47,823 bases of DNA. It comes from Gammaproteobacteria bacterium (GTDB lineage: Bacteria; Pseudomonadota; Gammaproteobacteria; Poriferisulfidales; Oxydemutatoraceae). Positions 9,741 through 17,608 of this stretch are shown one piece after another (the first letter of the stretch is position 1; each line of letters opens with the position of its first letter). The notes under the pieces are model-generated. The model had not been told where the DNA came from. It saw only the letters and a list, made by a program, of their open reading frames with translations, and ran no database searches. Location of the stretch: NCBI GenBank assembly GCA_028817225.1, contig JAPPQC010000035.1, positions 1 through 47,823 on the forward strand, written 5' to 3'. The position numbers were made by a program, and so were the translations under genes.

Positions 9741-10733
9741 TCAGACGTCGCGCTTCGGCTCTCTTTTGAACATCTGGTCGGGCGGAGTCTGCGACAGAAG
9801 TTCAAACGCCCGGCACAGGTTCGCCACCTCAATGCGCGACACCAGATTCTTGAAAAGATCAAGGCGCTCGGCCAGCAGCGATTCCAGTTCGTCCGACAGT
9901 TTGCCGTCCTTCACCTGCGCCGCGTCCATGCCGCCGATGCGCTCGACCAGCACCTGGAATTCGGGCGCCGGCAGGCTGTGCTGCACCACGGCAATCAGCA
10001 TGTCAAACGCGCTGATTTGCGCCGCCGCCAGCGTCAGCCCCAGCGAGTAGTCTTCGGCGCGCGCCTGGTGCCAGGTCGCGGCGGGCATGTAGATGACATC
10101 GCCCGGCTCCAGCATCACCGACCAGAACTCGTCCGGGTCTTCCACATCGGGCTTTTGCAGCGTAATCCACGGCAGTTTCAGCACATCGCGGTCGGGCGGG
10201 AAGACGATGTTGAACTGCGGGTTTTTCAGCACCGGCTTGCGGCTGATGTACCAGTGCTTGCAGCCCTCAACCTGCATCAGCCACGCCGGGTAGGTGTCGA
10301 AGTGCAGGCAGTAGCCCTTGGTGTGCGGCGAGTAGTACGAACTGAAATGCACCGGCGCCATCGGAAACACCTCGGCGCGAAACGCCTCAAGAAACTTTTT
10401 GCGCGGCCCCGTCTCGGGCAGGTCGAGCGCGGCGATGGTCATGCCGGCCTCGTAGAATTTGGCGGCCTGGTCGGGGAGAATGTCCACTTCCGACGCCCAG
10501 CCGTTCGGGTCGTCGTAGTTGGCGCGGATGCGGTCGCAGTGGTGCACCTCTTCCTTGATGAACTGTTCCCTGTTGATCAGGTCCGAAAAACGGCCCGGGT
10601 CGTTGTGCTTCAGCACAAGGCTGCGCTTTTCCCAGTGCTCGTCAAAGAATTTGCCGCGGTCGAAATCGCCCAGCAGCAAATCAAGCGCCGACATCTCCGG
10701 CGGCTTTTGTATTTCAACTCCGAATACGGACAT
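9741..10733 (-). CDS. JmjC/cupin-type Fe(II)/2-oxoglutarate oxygenase
   Basis: 330 residues. The iron site shows as HFDTYPAW near residue 144 (the HxD) and a distal histidine in GDVIYMPAATWHQ near 219-231, with the cupin strands WLMQVEGCKHWYI between them. Proteins of this cupin_4/JmjC type hydroxylate proteins or peptides; the ribosomal oxygenases RoxA/YcfD are the best known bacterial members. Residues 26-50 (FFDEHWEKRSLVL) match the N-terminal HWxKxPLxx region of that group. The ATG is preceded by a strong GGAGGTG. The substrate is not knowable from sequence. The promoter carries the same upstream element as the Nif11 peptide genes (see 10773-10826), so a peptide substrate is worth testing. 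Confidence 0.85.
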   Translation of the reverse strand: MSVFGVEIQKPPEMSALDLLLGDFDRGKFFDEHWEKRSLVLKHNDPGRFSDLINREQFIKEEVHHCDRIRANYDDPNGWASEVDILPDQAAKFYEAGMTIAALDLPETGPRKKFLEAFRAEVFPMAPVHFSSYYSPHTKGYCLHFDTYPAWLMQVEGCKHWYISRKPVLKNPQFNIVFPPDRDVLKLPWITLQKPDVEDPDEFWSVMLEPGDVIYMPAATWHQARAEDYSLGLTLAAAQISAFDMLIAVVQHSLPAPEFQVLVERIGGMDAAQVKDGKLSDELESLLAERLDLFKNLVSRIEVANLCRAFELLSQTPPDQMFKREPKRDV

Positions 10734-10772
10734 CGTTCACCTCCCCCCGGCAGCGCAAACTGCGGGGGCTTC

Positions 10773-10826
10773 ATTATAGTAAAAACGGCGGGCGCCCGAC
10801 AAGTTCAGACACTTGCGGCACTGCGG
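10773..10826 (-). promoter_or_regulatory. Promoter of the JmjC oxygenase gene with the Nif11-type upstream element
   Basis: Minus strand: TATAAT at 10778-10773 (overlapped by TACTAT at 10781-10776). Upstream, GTGTCTGA at 10812-10805 is preceded by GCAGTGCCGCAA. The element matches the one before the Nif11 gene at 33451 (GCACTGCCACAA then GTTTCTGA) at most positions. The distance to the -10 is 26 nt for TATAAT or 23 nt for TACTAT, against exactly 24 nt at the three Nif11 promoters. The rest of 10734-10873 is GC-rich and shows no gene. Confidence 0.55.
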
Positions 10827-10873
10827 GCGGGCGCGCCGCCCGTGCGGCGGCGGCGCGGCGGCGCGGCGGGCAT

Positions 10874-12256
10874 TCAGCCCAGTTGCTTGATGCCCTGCAC
10901 CAGATTGGCGCAGACCTGCTGGCCGTCGCCGTAGAGCATCTTGGTGTTGTCGGCGAAAAACAGTTTGTTCTGAATGCCGGAAAAGCCCTTGCCCTGTCCG
11001 CGCTTGATGACGATGCAGGTGGCGGCACGGTCGGCGTCCAGTATCGGCATGCCGTAAATCGGGCTGGCCTTGTTGGTGCGGGCGTCGGGGTTGACAACAT
11101 CGTTGGCGCCGATGACGAGCGCGACATCGCTTTGCGGGAAGTCTGAATTGACTTCCTCCAGGTCAAATATCTTGTCGTACGGAACGCCGGCCTCGGCCAG
11201 CAGCACATTCATGTGCCCCGGCATGCGCCCGGCCACCGGGTGGATTGCGAAGCGCACCTCCACGCCCCTTTCCTCCAGCAACTGCACAAACTCCCATATC
11301 TTGTGCTGCGCCTGCGCCACCGCCATGCCGTAGCCCGGCACGATGATGACCTTCTGCGAATACGCCATCATCACCGCCGCGTCGTTGGCCTCGATCGGCT
11401 TCATCTGCCCCTCGACATCGTCGCCCGTCTCCTGCTGCGCGCCGAAGCCGGAGAACAGCACATTGGCGAGCGAGCGGTTCATCGCCTTCGCCATCAACTG
11501 CGTCAGCATCGTGCCCGCCGCGCCGACCACGGTGCCGGCGATGATCATCGCCGCGTTGTTCAGCACAAAGCCCTCAAAGCCGACGGCGAGGCCGGTCAGC
11601 GCGTTGTACAGCGAGATGACAACCGGCATGTCGGCGCCGCCGATGGGCAGCGTCATCAGCACGCCGAGCAGCAGCACGATGACAAAAAACGCAATCAGCA
11701 GGTGGCCCGGCACATCGCCCCACGCGAACCACACGCCGAGAAACACCGCCACCCCCATCAGCGCGGCGTTGATGAAGTGCTGGCCGCTGTAAATAAACGA
11801 CTTGTTGATCAGCCCCTGCAACTTGGCGAACGCTATCAGCGAGCCGGAAAAAGACACCGAGCCGATCAGCCCGCCGGCGGCGGCCAGCGCCAGCACCACA
11901 TGGCCGTGCTGTTCGGCGTGCAGCAGTTCCAGCGCGCCGATGCAGGCCGCGGCGCCGCCGCCCATGCCGTTGTAGAGCGCGATCATCTGCGGCATGCCGG
12001 TCATCTGCACGCGCTTGCCGGTGAACCACGCGAGAATGCCGCCGATGAAGATGGCCGCCGTCATCAGCGTGTAGTTGCCGAGGTCCGGCCAGCCGAAGGT
12101 GACCAGCGTCGCCACCAGCATGCCGATGCCGGCCCAGACGATGCCGCGCCCGGCGGACACCGGCGAACTCATCTGGCGCAGGCCGATGATGAACAGAAAC
12201 GCCGCCACAAAATAGGCGATCTGTATGGCGGGCTGGATGAGGTTGTCTGAAATCAT
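10874..12256 (-). CDS. pntB: NAD(P) transhydrogenase subunit beta
   Basis: 460 residues of the normal length for PntB. The N-terminal half is membrane-embedded with many Gly/Ala-rich helices (MISDNLIQPAIQIAYF, LRQMSSP, YNGMGGGAAA). The C-terminal domain III binds NADP(H): VIIVPGYGMAVAQAQH near residue 310, FAIHPVAGRMPGHMNVLLAEA, and GANDVVNPDAR near 390. It moves hydride from NADH to NADP using the proton gradient. The start overlaps the pntAB stop in an ATGA arrangement. The operon is divergent from the C1 gene cluster, and both need NADPH/NADH balance. Confidence 0.96.
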   Translation of the reverse strand: MISDNLIQPAIQIAYFVAAFLFIIGLRQMSSPVSAGRGIVWAGIGMLVATLVTFGWPDLGNYTLMTAAIFIGGILAWFTGKRVQMTGMPQMIALYNGMGGGAAACIGALELLHAEQHGHVVLALAAAGGLIGSVSFSGSLIAFAKLQGLINKSFIYSGQHFINAALMGVAVFLGVWFAWGDVPGHLLIAFFVIVLLLGVLMTLPIGGADMPVVISLYNALTGLAVGFEGFVLNNAAMIIAGTVVGAAGTMLTQLMAKAMNRSLANVLFSGFGAQQETGDDVEGQMKPIEANDAAVMMAYSQKVIIVPGYGMAVAQAQHKIWEFVQLLEERGVEVRFAIHPVAGRMPGHMNVLLAEAGVPYDKIFDLEEVNSDFPQSDVALVIGANDVVNPDARTNKASPIYGMPILDADRAATCIVIKRGQGKGFSGIQNKLFFADNTKMLYGDGQQVCANLVQGIKQLG

Positions 12257-12564
12257 TTGGCGTCGTTGCTCTGCTTGAACATGCCGAGCATGCGCTCGGT
12301 GACGACATAGCCGCCGACGGCGTTGCCGGCGGCCAGCACGACGCCGATGAAGCCGACGACGAGGCTGGTCAGGTCGTCCGGGTCGGCGCGCCCGAGCACG
12401 ACCATCGCGCCCACCAGCACGATGCCGTGGACGAAGTTTGAACCCGACATCAGCGGCGTGTGCAAAATCGAGGGCACACGGCTGATGACCTCGTAGCCGG
12501 TGAAGGCCGACAGCATGAAGATATACAGTGCGATGATTCCGACAATTTCCGCTTCCGCGCTCAT
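12253..12564 (-). CDS. pntAB: NAD(P) transhydrogenase subunit alpha-2 (membrane part)
   Basis: 103 residues with three or four membrane helices and the conserved GYEVISRVPSILHTPLMSG motif in pieces near residues 23-41. It corresponds to the C-terminal membrane segment that is fused to PntA in Escherichia coli but separate in the three-gene form (as in Rhodospirillum rubrum). The ATG at 12564 follows AGGAGT at good spacing. Its ATGA overlap with pntB implies coupling. The 146-nt space before it is in frame with pntAA and open (see 12599-12673). Confidence 0.95.
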   Translation of the reverse strand: MSAEAEIVGIIALYIFMLSAFTGYEVISRVPSILHTPLMSGSNFVHGIVLVGAMVVLGRADPDDLTSLVVGFIGVVLAAGNAVGGYVVTERMLGMFKQSNDAK

Positions 12565-12598
12565 GGTGACTCCTGGTGTGGTTGGTGTTGGGTGTTGG

Positions 12599-12673
12599 GT
12601 GGTTGGTGTTTGCCTGGTTGGCGTTCGTCTGGTTGGCGTTCGTCTGGTTGGCGTTCGTTTGGTTGGTGCTTGT
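12599..12673. repeat. Five 15-bp tandem repeats between pntAA and pntAB
   Basis: Units run 12599-12613, 12614-12628, 12629-12643, 12644-12658 and 12659-12673. The middle three are identical (CTGGTTGGCGTTCGT on the plus strand) and the outer two are degenerate. On the coding (minus) strand the block is C- and A-rich and poor in G and T, as in Rho-loading sequences. In the frame of pntAA the repeats read as five-residue ERQPD-like units, and this frame has no stop from the pntAA TGA to a TGA overlapping the pntAB ATG. Confidence 0.85.
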
Positions 12674-12710
12674 CCGGTTGCAATGGCTTGTTGGCGCGGG
12701 CCGCCGCGCG

Positions 12711-13832
12711 TCAGCCGCCCCGCTTGTTCGCGCCTTCGCCGGTCAGGCAGGCGCCTTGCAGGATGTCGTCGTCCCAGTCGAACGACAGGTTGCCGTCGTC
12801 ATCAAGCATCAGTTTCAGCAGGTTGTGCAGGTTGCGCGAATACATCACGCTGGAATGGGTCGGCAGGCGGCTCGGCACATTCAGCGGCGCGTGCACCGTA
12901 ACGCCGTGGTGGGTTTCGGTGGCGCCGGGGGTGCCGAGTTCGCAGTTGCCGCCGCCGTCCGCCGCCGCGTCCACGATGACCGAACCGGGCTTCATCGAGC
13001 GCACCATGTCGGCGCTGATGATCTTCGGCGCCGGGCGCCCCGGAATCAGCGCCGTGGTGACGACGATGTCGGCGTCGGCGATGCTTTTGGCCAGCAACTC
13101 GCGCTGCTTTTTCTTTTCATCGTCGGTCAGTTCGCGCGCGTAGCCGCCCTCGTCGTCGGCTTCAATGTCGGGAAACACAAAACGCGCGCCGAGCGACTCG
13201 ACCTGCTCCTTCGCCACCGCGCGCACATCCGTCGCCATGACAATCGCGCCGAGGCGCTTTGCCGTCGCAATCGCCTGCAAGCCGGCGACGCCGGTGCCGA
13301 TGACAAACGCGCTGGCCGGGCGGATGGTGCCCGCCGGCGTCGTCAGCATCGGGATAAAACGCGGCAGATGGCCGGCGCCCATCAGCACCGCCACATAGCC
13401 GATGACCGAGCGCTGCGACGACAGCGCGTCCATCGCCTGCGCCCGCGTCGTGCGCGGCAGCAGTTCCAGCGCGAAACTGGTGATGCCCTTGCGCTTGAAA
13501 ACCTCCGCCGTCTGCGGCTGGCCGTGCGGGTCGAGAAAACCGGCGACGATGCAGCCGTCGGCCAGGCGGTCGGCGGCGTCGGGCGAAAACGGCGTGACGC
13601 ACAGCACAATGCCGGCCTGTTTCAGCACCGCGTCGTTGTCCGACAGCGACGCGCCGGCCTCTGTGTAGAGTTCGTCGGCAAACCCCGCCGCCGCGCCGGC
13701 GCCGCGCGCCACCGCCACCGTGAGGCCCGCGTCCACCAGCGCGCGCGCCGTTTCCGGCGCCAGTGCGACGCGCTTCTCAAGTTCGGTCGTCTCCGACAAG
13801 ACGCCAACGCACGGCTGGCTTGATTGGCTCAC
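12711..13832 (-). CDS. pntAA: NAD(P) transhydrogenase subunit alpha-1 (NAD-binding)
   Basis: 373 residues, the soluble domain I. The Rossmann motif GTGVAGLQAIATAKRLG lies near residue 173, and the N-terminus GVLSETTELEKRVALAPETA is typical. The start is GTG with AGGAG upstream. The gene ends at a TGA followed by C (GGC TGA CGC), which is a weak stop context. Beyond it the same frame stays open for 49 codons and ends at the pntAB start. Known PntAA proteins are complete near this length, so the protein is taken as intact. Confidence 0.95.
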   Translation of the reverse strand: MSQSSQPCVGVLSETTELEKRVALAPETARALVDAGLTVAVARGAGAAAGFADELYTEAGASLSDNDAVLKQAGIVLCVTPFSPDAADRLADGCIVAGFLDPHGQPQTAEVFKRKGITSFALELLPRTTRAQAMDALSSQRSVIGYVAVLMGAGHLPRFIPMLTTPAGTIRPASAFVIGTGVAGLQAIATAKRLGAIVMATDVRAVAKEQVESLGARFVFPDIEADDEGGYARELTDDEKKKQRELLAKSIADADIVVTTALIPGRPAPKIISADMVRSMKPGSVIVDAAADGGGNCELGTPGATETHHGVTVHAPLNVPSRLPTHSSVMYSRNLHNLLKLMLDDDGNLSFDWDDDILQGACLTGEGANKRGG

Positions 13833-13940
13833 TGTGTTCTCCTGGATAAGGTCGGTTCAGGCGGCTCCGGGCGGTTTCCGCCCCCCGCAAGGCGGCGGAG
13901 TATAGCAGACAACCGGCCCGCCGGGGTCAATTCGGCGCAT

Positions 13941-13959
13941 ATTATAGGGGAATTTTATA
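13941..13959 (-). promoter_or_regulatory. Promoter -10 of the transhydrogenase operon
   Basis: Minus strand TATAAT at 13946-13941, with a second TATAAA at 13959-13954. No canonical -35 is visible. This would give a 5' leader of about 100 nt before the GTG at 13832. It is divergent from the fwdD promoter, which begins 2 bp further on. Confidence 0.5.
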
Positions 13960-13960
13960 C

Positions 13961-13988
13961 TTGACGCCACCGCCTGCGGTGGAATAAT
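13961..13988 (+). promoter_or_regulatory. Promoter of the formylmethanofuran operon with a palindrome filling the spacer
   Basis: TTGACG at 13961-13966, a 16-bp spacer, AATAAT at 13983-13988. The whole spacer 13967-13982 is a perfect palindrome (CCACCGC, CT, GCGGTGG). A dimeric regulator bound there would sit between the two RNA polymerase contacts. The rest of the 234-bp divergent gap holds GC-rich sequence and the start region of fwdD. Confidence 0.65.
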
Positions 13989-14066
13989 TGCGGTATTCTT
14001 TGCACCCGCGCGCCGCAAGCGCGCCGGGCGGCGGGCCATTATTTTGCAAGTACTGCGAGGAACCCC

Positions 14067-14423
14067 TTGAAAACAATGACATTGATTCCCGGCAGGACCA
14101 GCAAGCAGGGCACTTCGCTGAACGCCGGCAAACTGAAGGCCGAATACCTTGAGGTCACCTCGACGGTGGAGATGAACGAAAACGACATGAAGAAAATGAA
14201 ACTGAAAGACGGCGACCGCGTGCGCCTGCGTTCGCCGGAGGGCGAGGTGGTTGTTACCTGCCGGCCAAAGAAGGCGTCGGACTTGCCGTCTGGTATAATT
14301 TTCATGGCCTACGGCCCGTCATCGAGCGAGTTGATGGGCAGCGACACGGCGGGCAGCGGCATGCCGCTGTCGAAACAGATTGAAGTCCGGGTCGAGGCCG
14401 CCGGCGCCGGCAAAAGCGGCTGA
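14067..14423 (+). CDS. fwdD: Formylmethanofuran dehydrogenase subunit D (molybdopterin-dinucleotide-binding domain)
   Basis: 118 residues from TTG at 14067, chosen because GAGG lies 6 nt before it; an ATG three codons later (14076) has poor spacing. The sequence fits the small beta-barrel that binds the molybdopterin guanine dinucleotide: GRTSKQGTSLNAGKL at the start, LKDGDRVRLRSPEGEV near 45-60, and GIIFMAYGPSSSELMGSDTAGSGMP near 76-100 in pieces. In archaea FwdD works with FwdB as the tungsten/molybdenum unit. As I recall, the well-studied bacterial FhcABCD complex lacks it, so its presence here suggests a redox-active enzyme. It heads the C1 operon. Confidence 0.82.
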   Translation: MKTMTLIPGRTSKQGTSLNAGKLKAEYLEVTSTVEMNENDMKKMKLKDGDRVRLRSPEGEVVVTCRPKKASDLPSGIIFMAYGPSSSELMGSDTAGSGMPLSKQIEVRVEAAGAGKSG

Positions 14424-14429
14424 ATTGTG

Positions 14430-15833
14430 ATGAGCGACAAAGACAACGGGGCGAACACCGAGGCAAACACCGGGCCGAACAGCGGGCCGGGAAGCGGTGA
14501 CAACATCAAGATCGTCAAAAACGCGACCTGCACCTTCTGCGGCTGCGTCTGCGACGACATGGATTTGACCGTTGACCTGAAGGAAAAACGAATCACCAAG
14601 GCGAAAAACGCCTGCGTGCTGGGGCGCGCGTGGTTCGCCGAACACACCATTGAAGACCGCCCGGCGGCGCTGATAGACGGGCGCGAGGCGAGCGTTGAGG
14701 AGGCCGTCGAGGAGGCGGCGCGCATCCTGATTGAGGCGCGCTACCCGATCACCTACGGGCTTAGCGATTCCACCTGCGAGGCGCAGCGCGTCGCCGTCGC
14801 CATCAGCGACATTGTGAAGGGCAGCGTGGACACGACCACCTCGGTCTGCCACGGCCCTTCCGGCATCGCGTTTCAGGGCGTCGGCGAGACCACCTCGACG
14901 CTCGGCGAGGTGAAAAACCGCGCCGACCTCGTCATCTACTGGGGCGGCAACCCCGCCGAGTCGCACCCGCGCCACTTCACGCGCTACGCGGTGACGCCGA
15001 AGGGCATGCACATTCCGAACGGCAAGAAAGACCGCACCGTGGTGCTGGTGGATGTGCGAAGGACGCCGAGCGCGCCGGTGTCGGACATTTTCATCCAGGT
15101 CAAGCCCGGCAGGGACTTTGAACTGCTGTGGACGTTGCGCGCGCTGGTGAACGGCAAAAAAATCACCGCCGATGTCGAGAAACTCACCGGGGTTTCGCGC
15201 GAGACGCTGGACGATCTCGTCGCGCGCATGAAGAGTTGCAGTTACGGCGTGCTGTTCTTCGGCATGGGGCTGACGATGACGCGCGGGCGGCATTTCAACT
15301 CGGGTGCGGTGCTGGCGCTGGCGGCGGATTTGAACCAGTACGCGCCATTCGTCGCCAAGCCGGTGCGCGGCCACGGCAATGTGACCGGCGCCGACAATGT
15401 CGTGTCGTGGCAGACGGGCTACCCGTTCGGCGTTAATTTCAACCGCGGCTTTCCGCGCTTCAACCCCGGCGAATTCACGACGGTGGATGTGCTCGCGCGC
15501 GGCGAGGCCGACGCGGCGCTGGTCATCGCCACCGACCCCGCCTCCAACTTCCCGAAAAAGGCCATTGAGACGCTGCGCCGCATCCCGGTCATCTCGCTCG
15601 ACACCAAGCCGACCGAGACCAGCCGCCTCGCCAGGGTCGCCTTCACCGTCGCCACCTACGGCATCAACACCGGCGGCACCGTGTACCGCATGGACGATGT
15701 GCCCATCACACTGCGCCCGGCGTTTGAGTCGCCGTACCCCGGCGACGAGGAAATCCTGACCGCCATCCGCGACAAAATCCTCGCCCTGCGCCCGCGCCGC
15801 GACGCCGCCGCGGCGCAACGCGCGGCGCCGTAA
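14430..15833 (+). CDS. fhcB: Formylmethanofuran dehydrogenase subunit B / FhcB
   Basis: 467 residues from ATG at 14430, directly after a GTG codon, 6 nt past fwdD. The family is the molybdopterin oxidoreductase fold of FwdB/FhcB. A cysteine cluster CTFCGCVCDDMD lies near residue 34-45, where the 4Fe-4S cluster is bound in archaeal FwdB, and NACVLG near 62 may carry the metal-ligating cysteine. Residues 128-140 contain VCHGPSGIAFQG. In the studied methylotroph enzyme these redox features are said to be lost, so their retention here is notable. About 25 N-terminal residues (Asn/Gly/Pro-rich) precede the conserved part. FwdD and FhcA/C/D are encoded beside it. Confidence 0.87.
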   Translation: MSDKDNGANTEANTGPNSGPGSGDNIKIVKNATCTFCGCVCDDMDLTVDLKEKRITKAKNACVLGRAWFAEHTIEDRPAALIDGREASVEEAVEEAARILIEARYPITYGLSDSTCEAQRVAVAISDIVKGSVDTTTSVCHGPSGIAFQGVGETTSTLGEVKNRADLVIYWGGNPAESHPRHFTRYAVTPKGMHIPNGKKDRTVVLVDVRRTPSAPVSDIFIQVKPGRDFELLWTLRALVNGKKITADVEKLTGVSRETLDDLVARMKSCSYGVLFFGMGLTMTRGRHFNSGAVLALAADLNQYAPFVAKPVRGHGNVTGADNVVSWQTGYPFGVNFNRGFPRFNPGEFTTVDVLARGEADAALVIATDPASNFPKKAIETLRRIPVISLDTKPTETSRLARVAFTVATYGINTGGTVYRMDDVPITLRPAFESPYPGDEEILTAIRDKILALRPRRDAAAAQRAAP

Positions 15834-15952
15834 CCGCGCGCCCCGCCGAACACGACACCGCGACGCCACAAGGCCAAACCGCCGCAAGGCAAAACAAGAC
15901 CACCCACCCGAACGCCGCAGGCGCCCGCAGCAAGCCCGGATGACCACCAGCC

Positions 15953-17608
15953 GTGTCTGAATTACGCATTATCAACGGACGTGTTTATGATCCGGCGAAC
16001 GGCGTGGACGGCGAGGTCGCGACGATTTGCATTCGCGACAGGAAGATTGTCGAGTCGGTTTCGGATTCGGCGCGGACGATAGACGCGCACGGCATGGTGG
16101 TGATGCCGGGCGGCGTGGACATTCACTGCCACATCGCCGGGCCGAAGGTCAATCTGGCGCGCAAGTTGCAGCCCGAAGACCACCGCCTGGATGTGCAGCC
16201 CGGCACCGATGTCATGCGCTCGGGCACCGGCGGCGTCGTGCCCTCGACCTTCACCACCGGCTACCGCTACGCGACGATGGGCTACACCACGGCGATGGAG
16301 GCCGCGGTGCCGCCGATTTTCGCGCGCCATGTGATTGAGGAACTGGCCGACACGCCGGTCATAGACAAGGGCTTTTATGTGCTGCTCGGCAACAATGTGC
16401 TGCTCTACCGGCTGCTGAAAGAGGGCAGAAAGCGCGACTTCAGGGAGGCCATCGCCTGGTGGATCAACGCGGCCAAGGGCTACACGGTGAAACTGGTGAA
16501 CCCGGGCAGCGACGAAGTGTGGAAGAAGCGGCGCGAAAACATCAGCGACATTGAGCAGAAGGTGGATTATTTCGACCTGACGCCGTTGCAGGTCATCCAC
16601 TCGTTCATCGAGGCGGTGAACGAACTGGGGTTCCCGCACCCGCCGCACATTCACTGCAACAACCTCGGCCACAGCGGCAACTTCAACACCACGCTGCAAA
16701 CGATGAAGGCGGCGGAAGGGCGGCGCGTGCACATCGCGCACATCCAGTTCCACAGTTACGGCGGCGAGCCGGGCGCCAACCCGCGGTCGGCGGCGCAGCA
16801 GATTATTGACTACATCAACGCCAACCCGAATGTCACCGCCGATGTCGGCCAGGTCATGTTCGGCAACGCCATCACGATGACCGCCGACGCGCCGCTGGCG
16901 TGGATGCTGCGCGGCTTCAAGAAGGGCAAGTGGGTCAACGCCGACACCGAGTGCGAAAGCGGCTGCGGCATCATCCCGTTCGCCTACCAGGAGCATGTCT
17001 TCACGCACGCGCTGCAATGGGCCATCGGCCTGGAGTTGTTCCTGCTGTCGGAGGATCCGTGGCGCCTCGTGCTGTCCACCGACCACCCCAACGGCGGCTC
17101 TTTCATGCAGTACCCGCGCCTGATCAAACTGCTGATGGACAGCGGCTTCCGGCGCGAGGAAATCAAGCGCCTCAACCAGAAGGCGATTGCGACGACCAGC
17201 CTGGCGAGCATTGAGCGGGAATACACGATGCGCGAAATCGCCATCATCACCCGCGCCGGGCCGGCGCGTGCGCTCGGGCTGGCCAACAAGGGGCAGTTGG
17301 GCGTCGGCGCCGACGCCGATGTGACGATTTACACCGAAGACGCCGACCGGGAGAAAATGTTCAACTCGCCGCGCTATGTCATCAAGGACGGCGTCGCCGT
17401 CGTTGACGACCACGAATTCAGGGTCTCGCACGACGGGCGCCTGCTGCACATCGCGCCCGGCCACGACAACGCGATTGAAGACGCCATCCGCCCGTTCTTC
17501 GACGACTACTACACCGTCCGCTTTGATAACTACGCCATCCGCGACGACTTCCTGCACTTGCACGAGGTCATCCCGACCCGCACCGACGGTGAAGATAAAA
17601 AAGACTGA
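15953..17608 (+). CDS. fhcA: Formylmethanofuran dehydrogenase subunit A / FhcA (amidohydrolase)
   Basis: 551 residues of the expected length. It has the amidohydrolase superfamily layout: the metal-binding HxH in GGVDIHCHIAG near residue 58, a lysine in KGYTVKLVNPG near 180 as the likely carboxylated lysine, histidines in HIHCNNLGHSG and HIAHIQFHS, and the aspartate in LSTDHPNGGSF near 385. The subunit hydrolyses or transfers the formyl group on methanofuran (or its bacterial analogue) to formate. The start is GTG at 15953 without a clear ribosome site. The 119-nt gap after fhcB is C/A-rich and holds a 6-codon open frame from 15940 that ends on the fhcA start. Confidence 0.95.
   Translation: MSELRIINGRVYDPANGVDGEVATICIRDRKIVESVSDSARTIDAHGMVVMPGGVDIHCHIAGPKVNLARKLQPEDHRLDVQPGTDVMRSGTGGVVPSTFTTGYRYATMGYTTAMEAAVPPIFARHVIEELADTPVIDKGFYVLLGNNVLLYRLLKEGRKRDFREAIAWWINAAKGYTVKLVNPGSDEVWKKRRENISDIEQKVDYFDLTPLQVIHSFIEAVNELGFPHPPHIHCNNLGHSGNFNTTLQTMKAAEGRRVHIAHIQFHSYGGEPGANPRSAAQQIIDYINANPNVTADVGQVMFGNAITMTADAPLAWMLRGFKKGKWVNADTECESGCGIIPFAYQEHVFTHALQWAIGLELFLLSEDPWRLVLSTDHPNGGSFMQYPRLIKLLMDSGFRREEIKRLNQKAIATTSLASIEREYTMREIAIITRAGPARALGLANKGQLGVGADADVTIYTEDADREKMFNSPRYVIKDGVAVVDDHEFRVSHDGRLLHIAPGHDNAIEDAIRPFFDDYYTVRFDNYAIRDDFLHLHEVIPTRTDGEDKKD

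Noticed and set aside
12576..13823. 415-codon open frame on the plus strand
   Set aside because: It lies antisense to pntAA and its codons mirror that gene; long antisense frames are common at this GC content.
15834..15952. Small gene or riboswitch between fhcB and fhcA
   Set aside because: The stretch is C/A-rich and unstructured, with only a 6-codon frame; no conserved RNA motif is seen.
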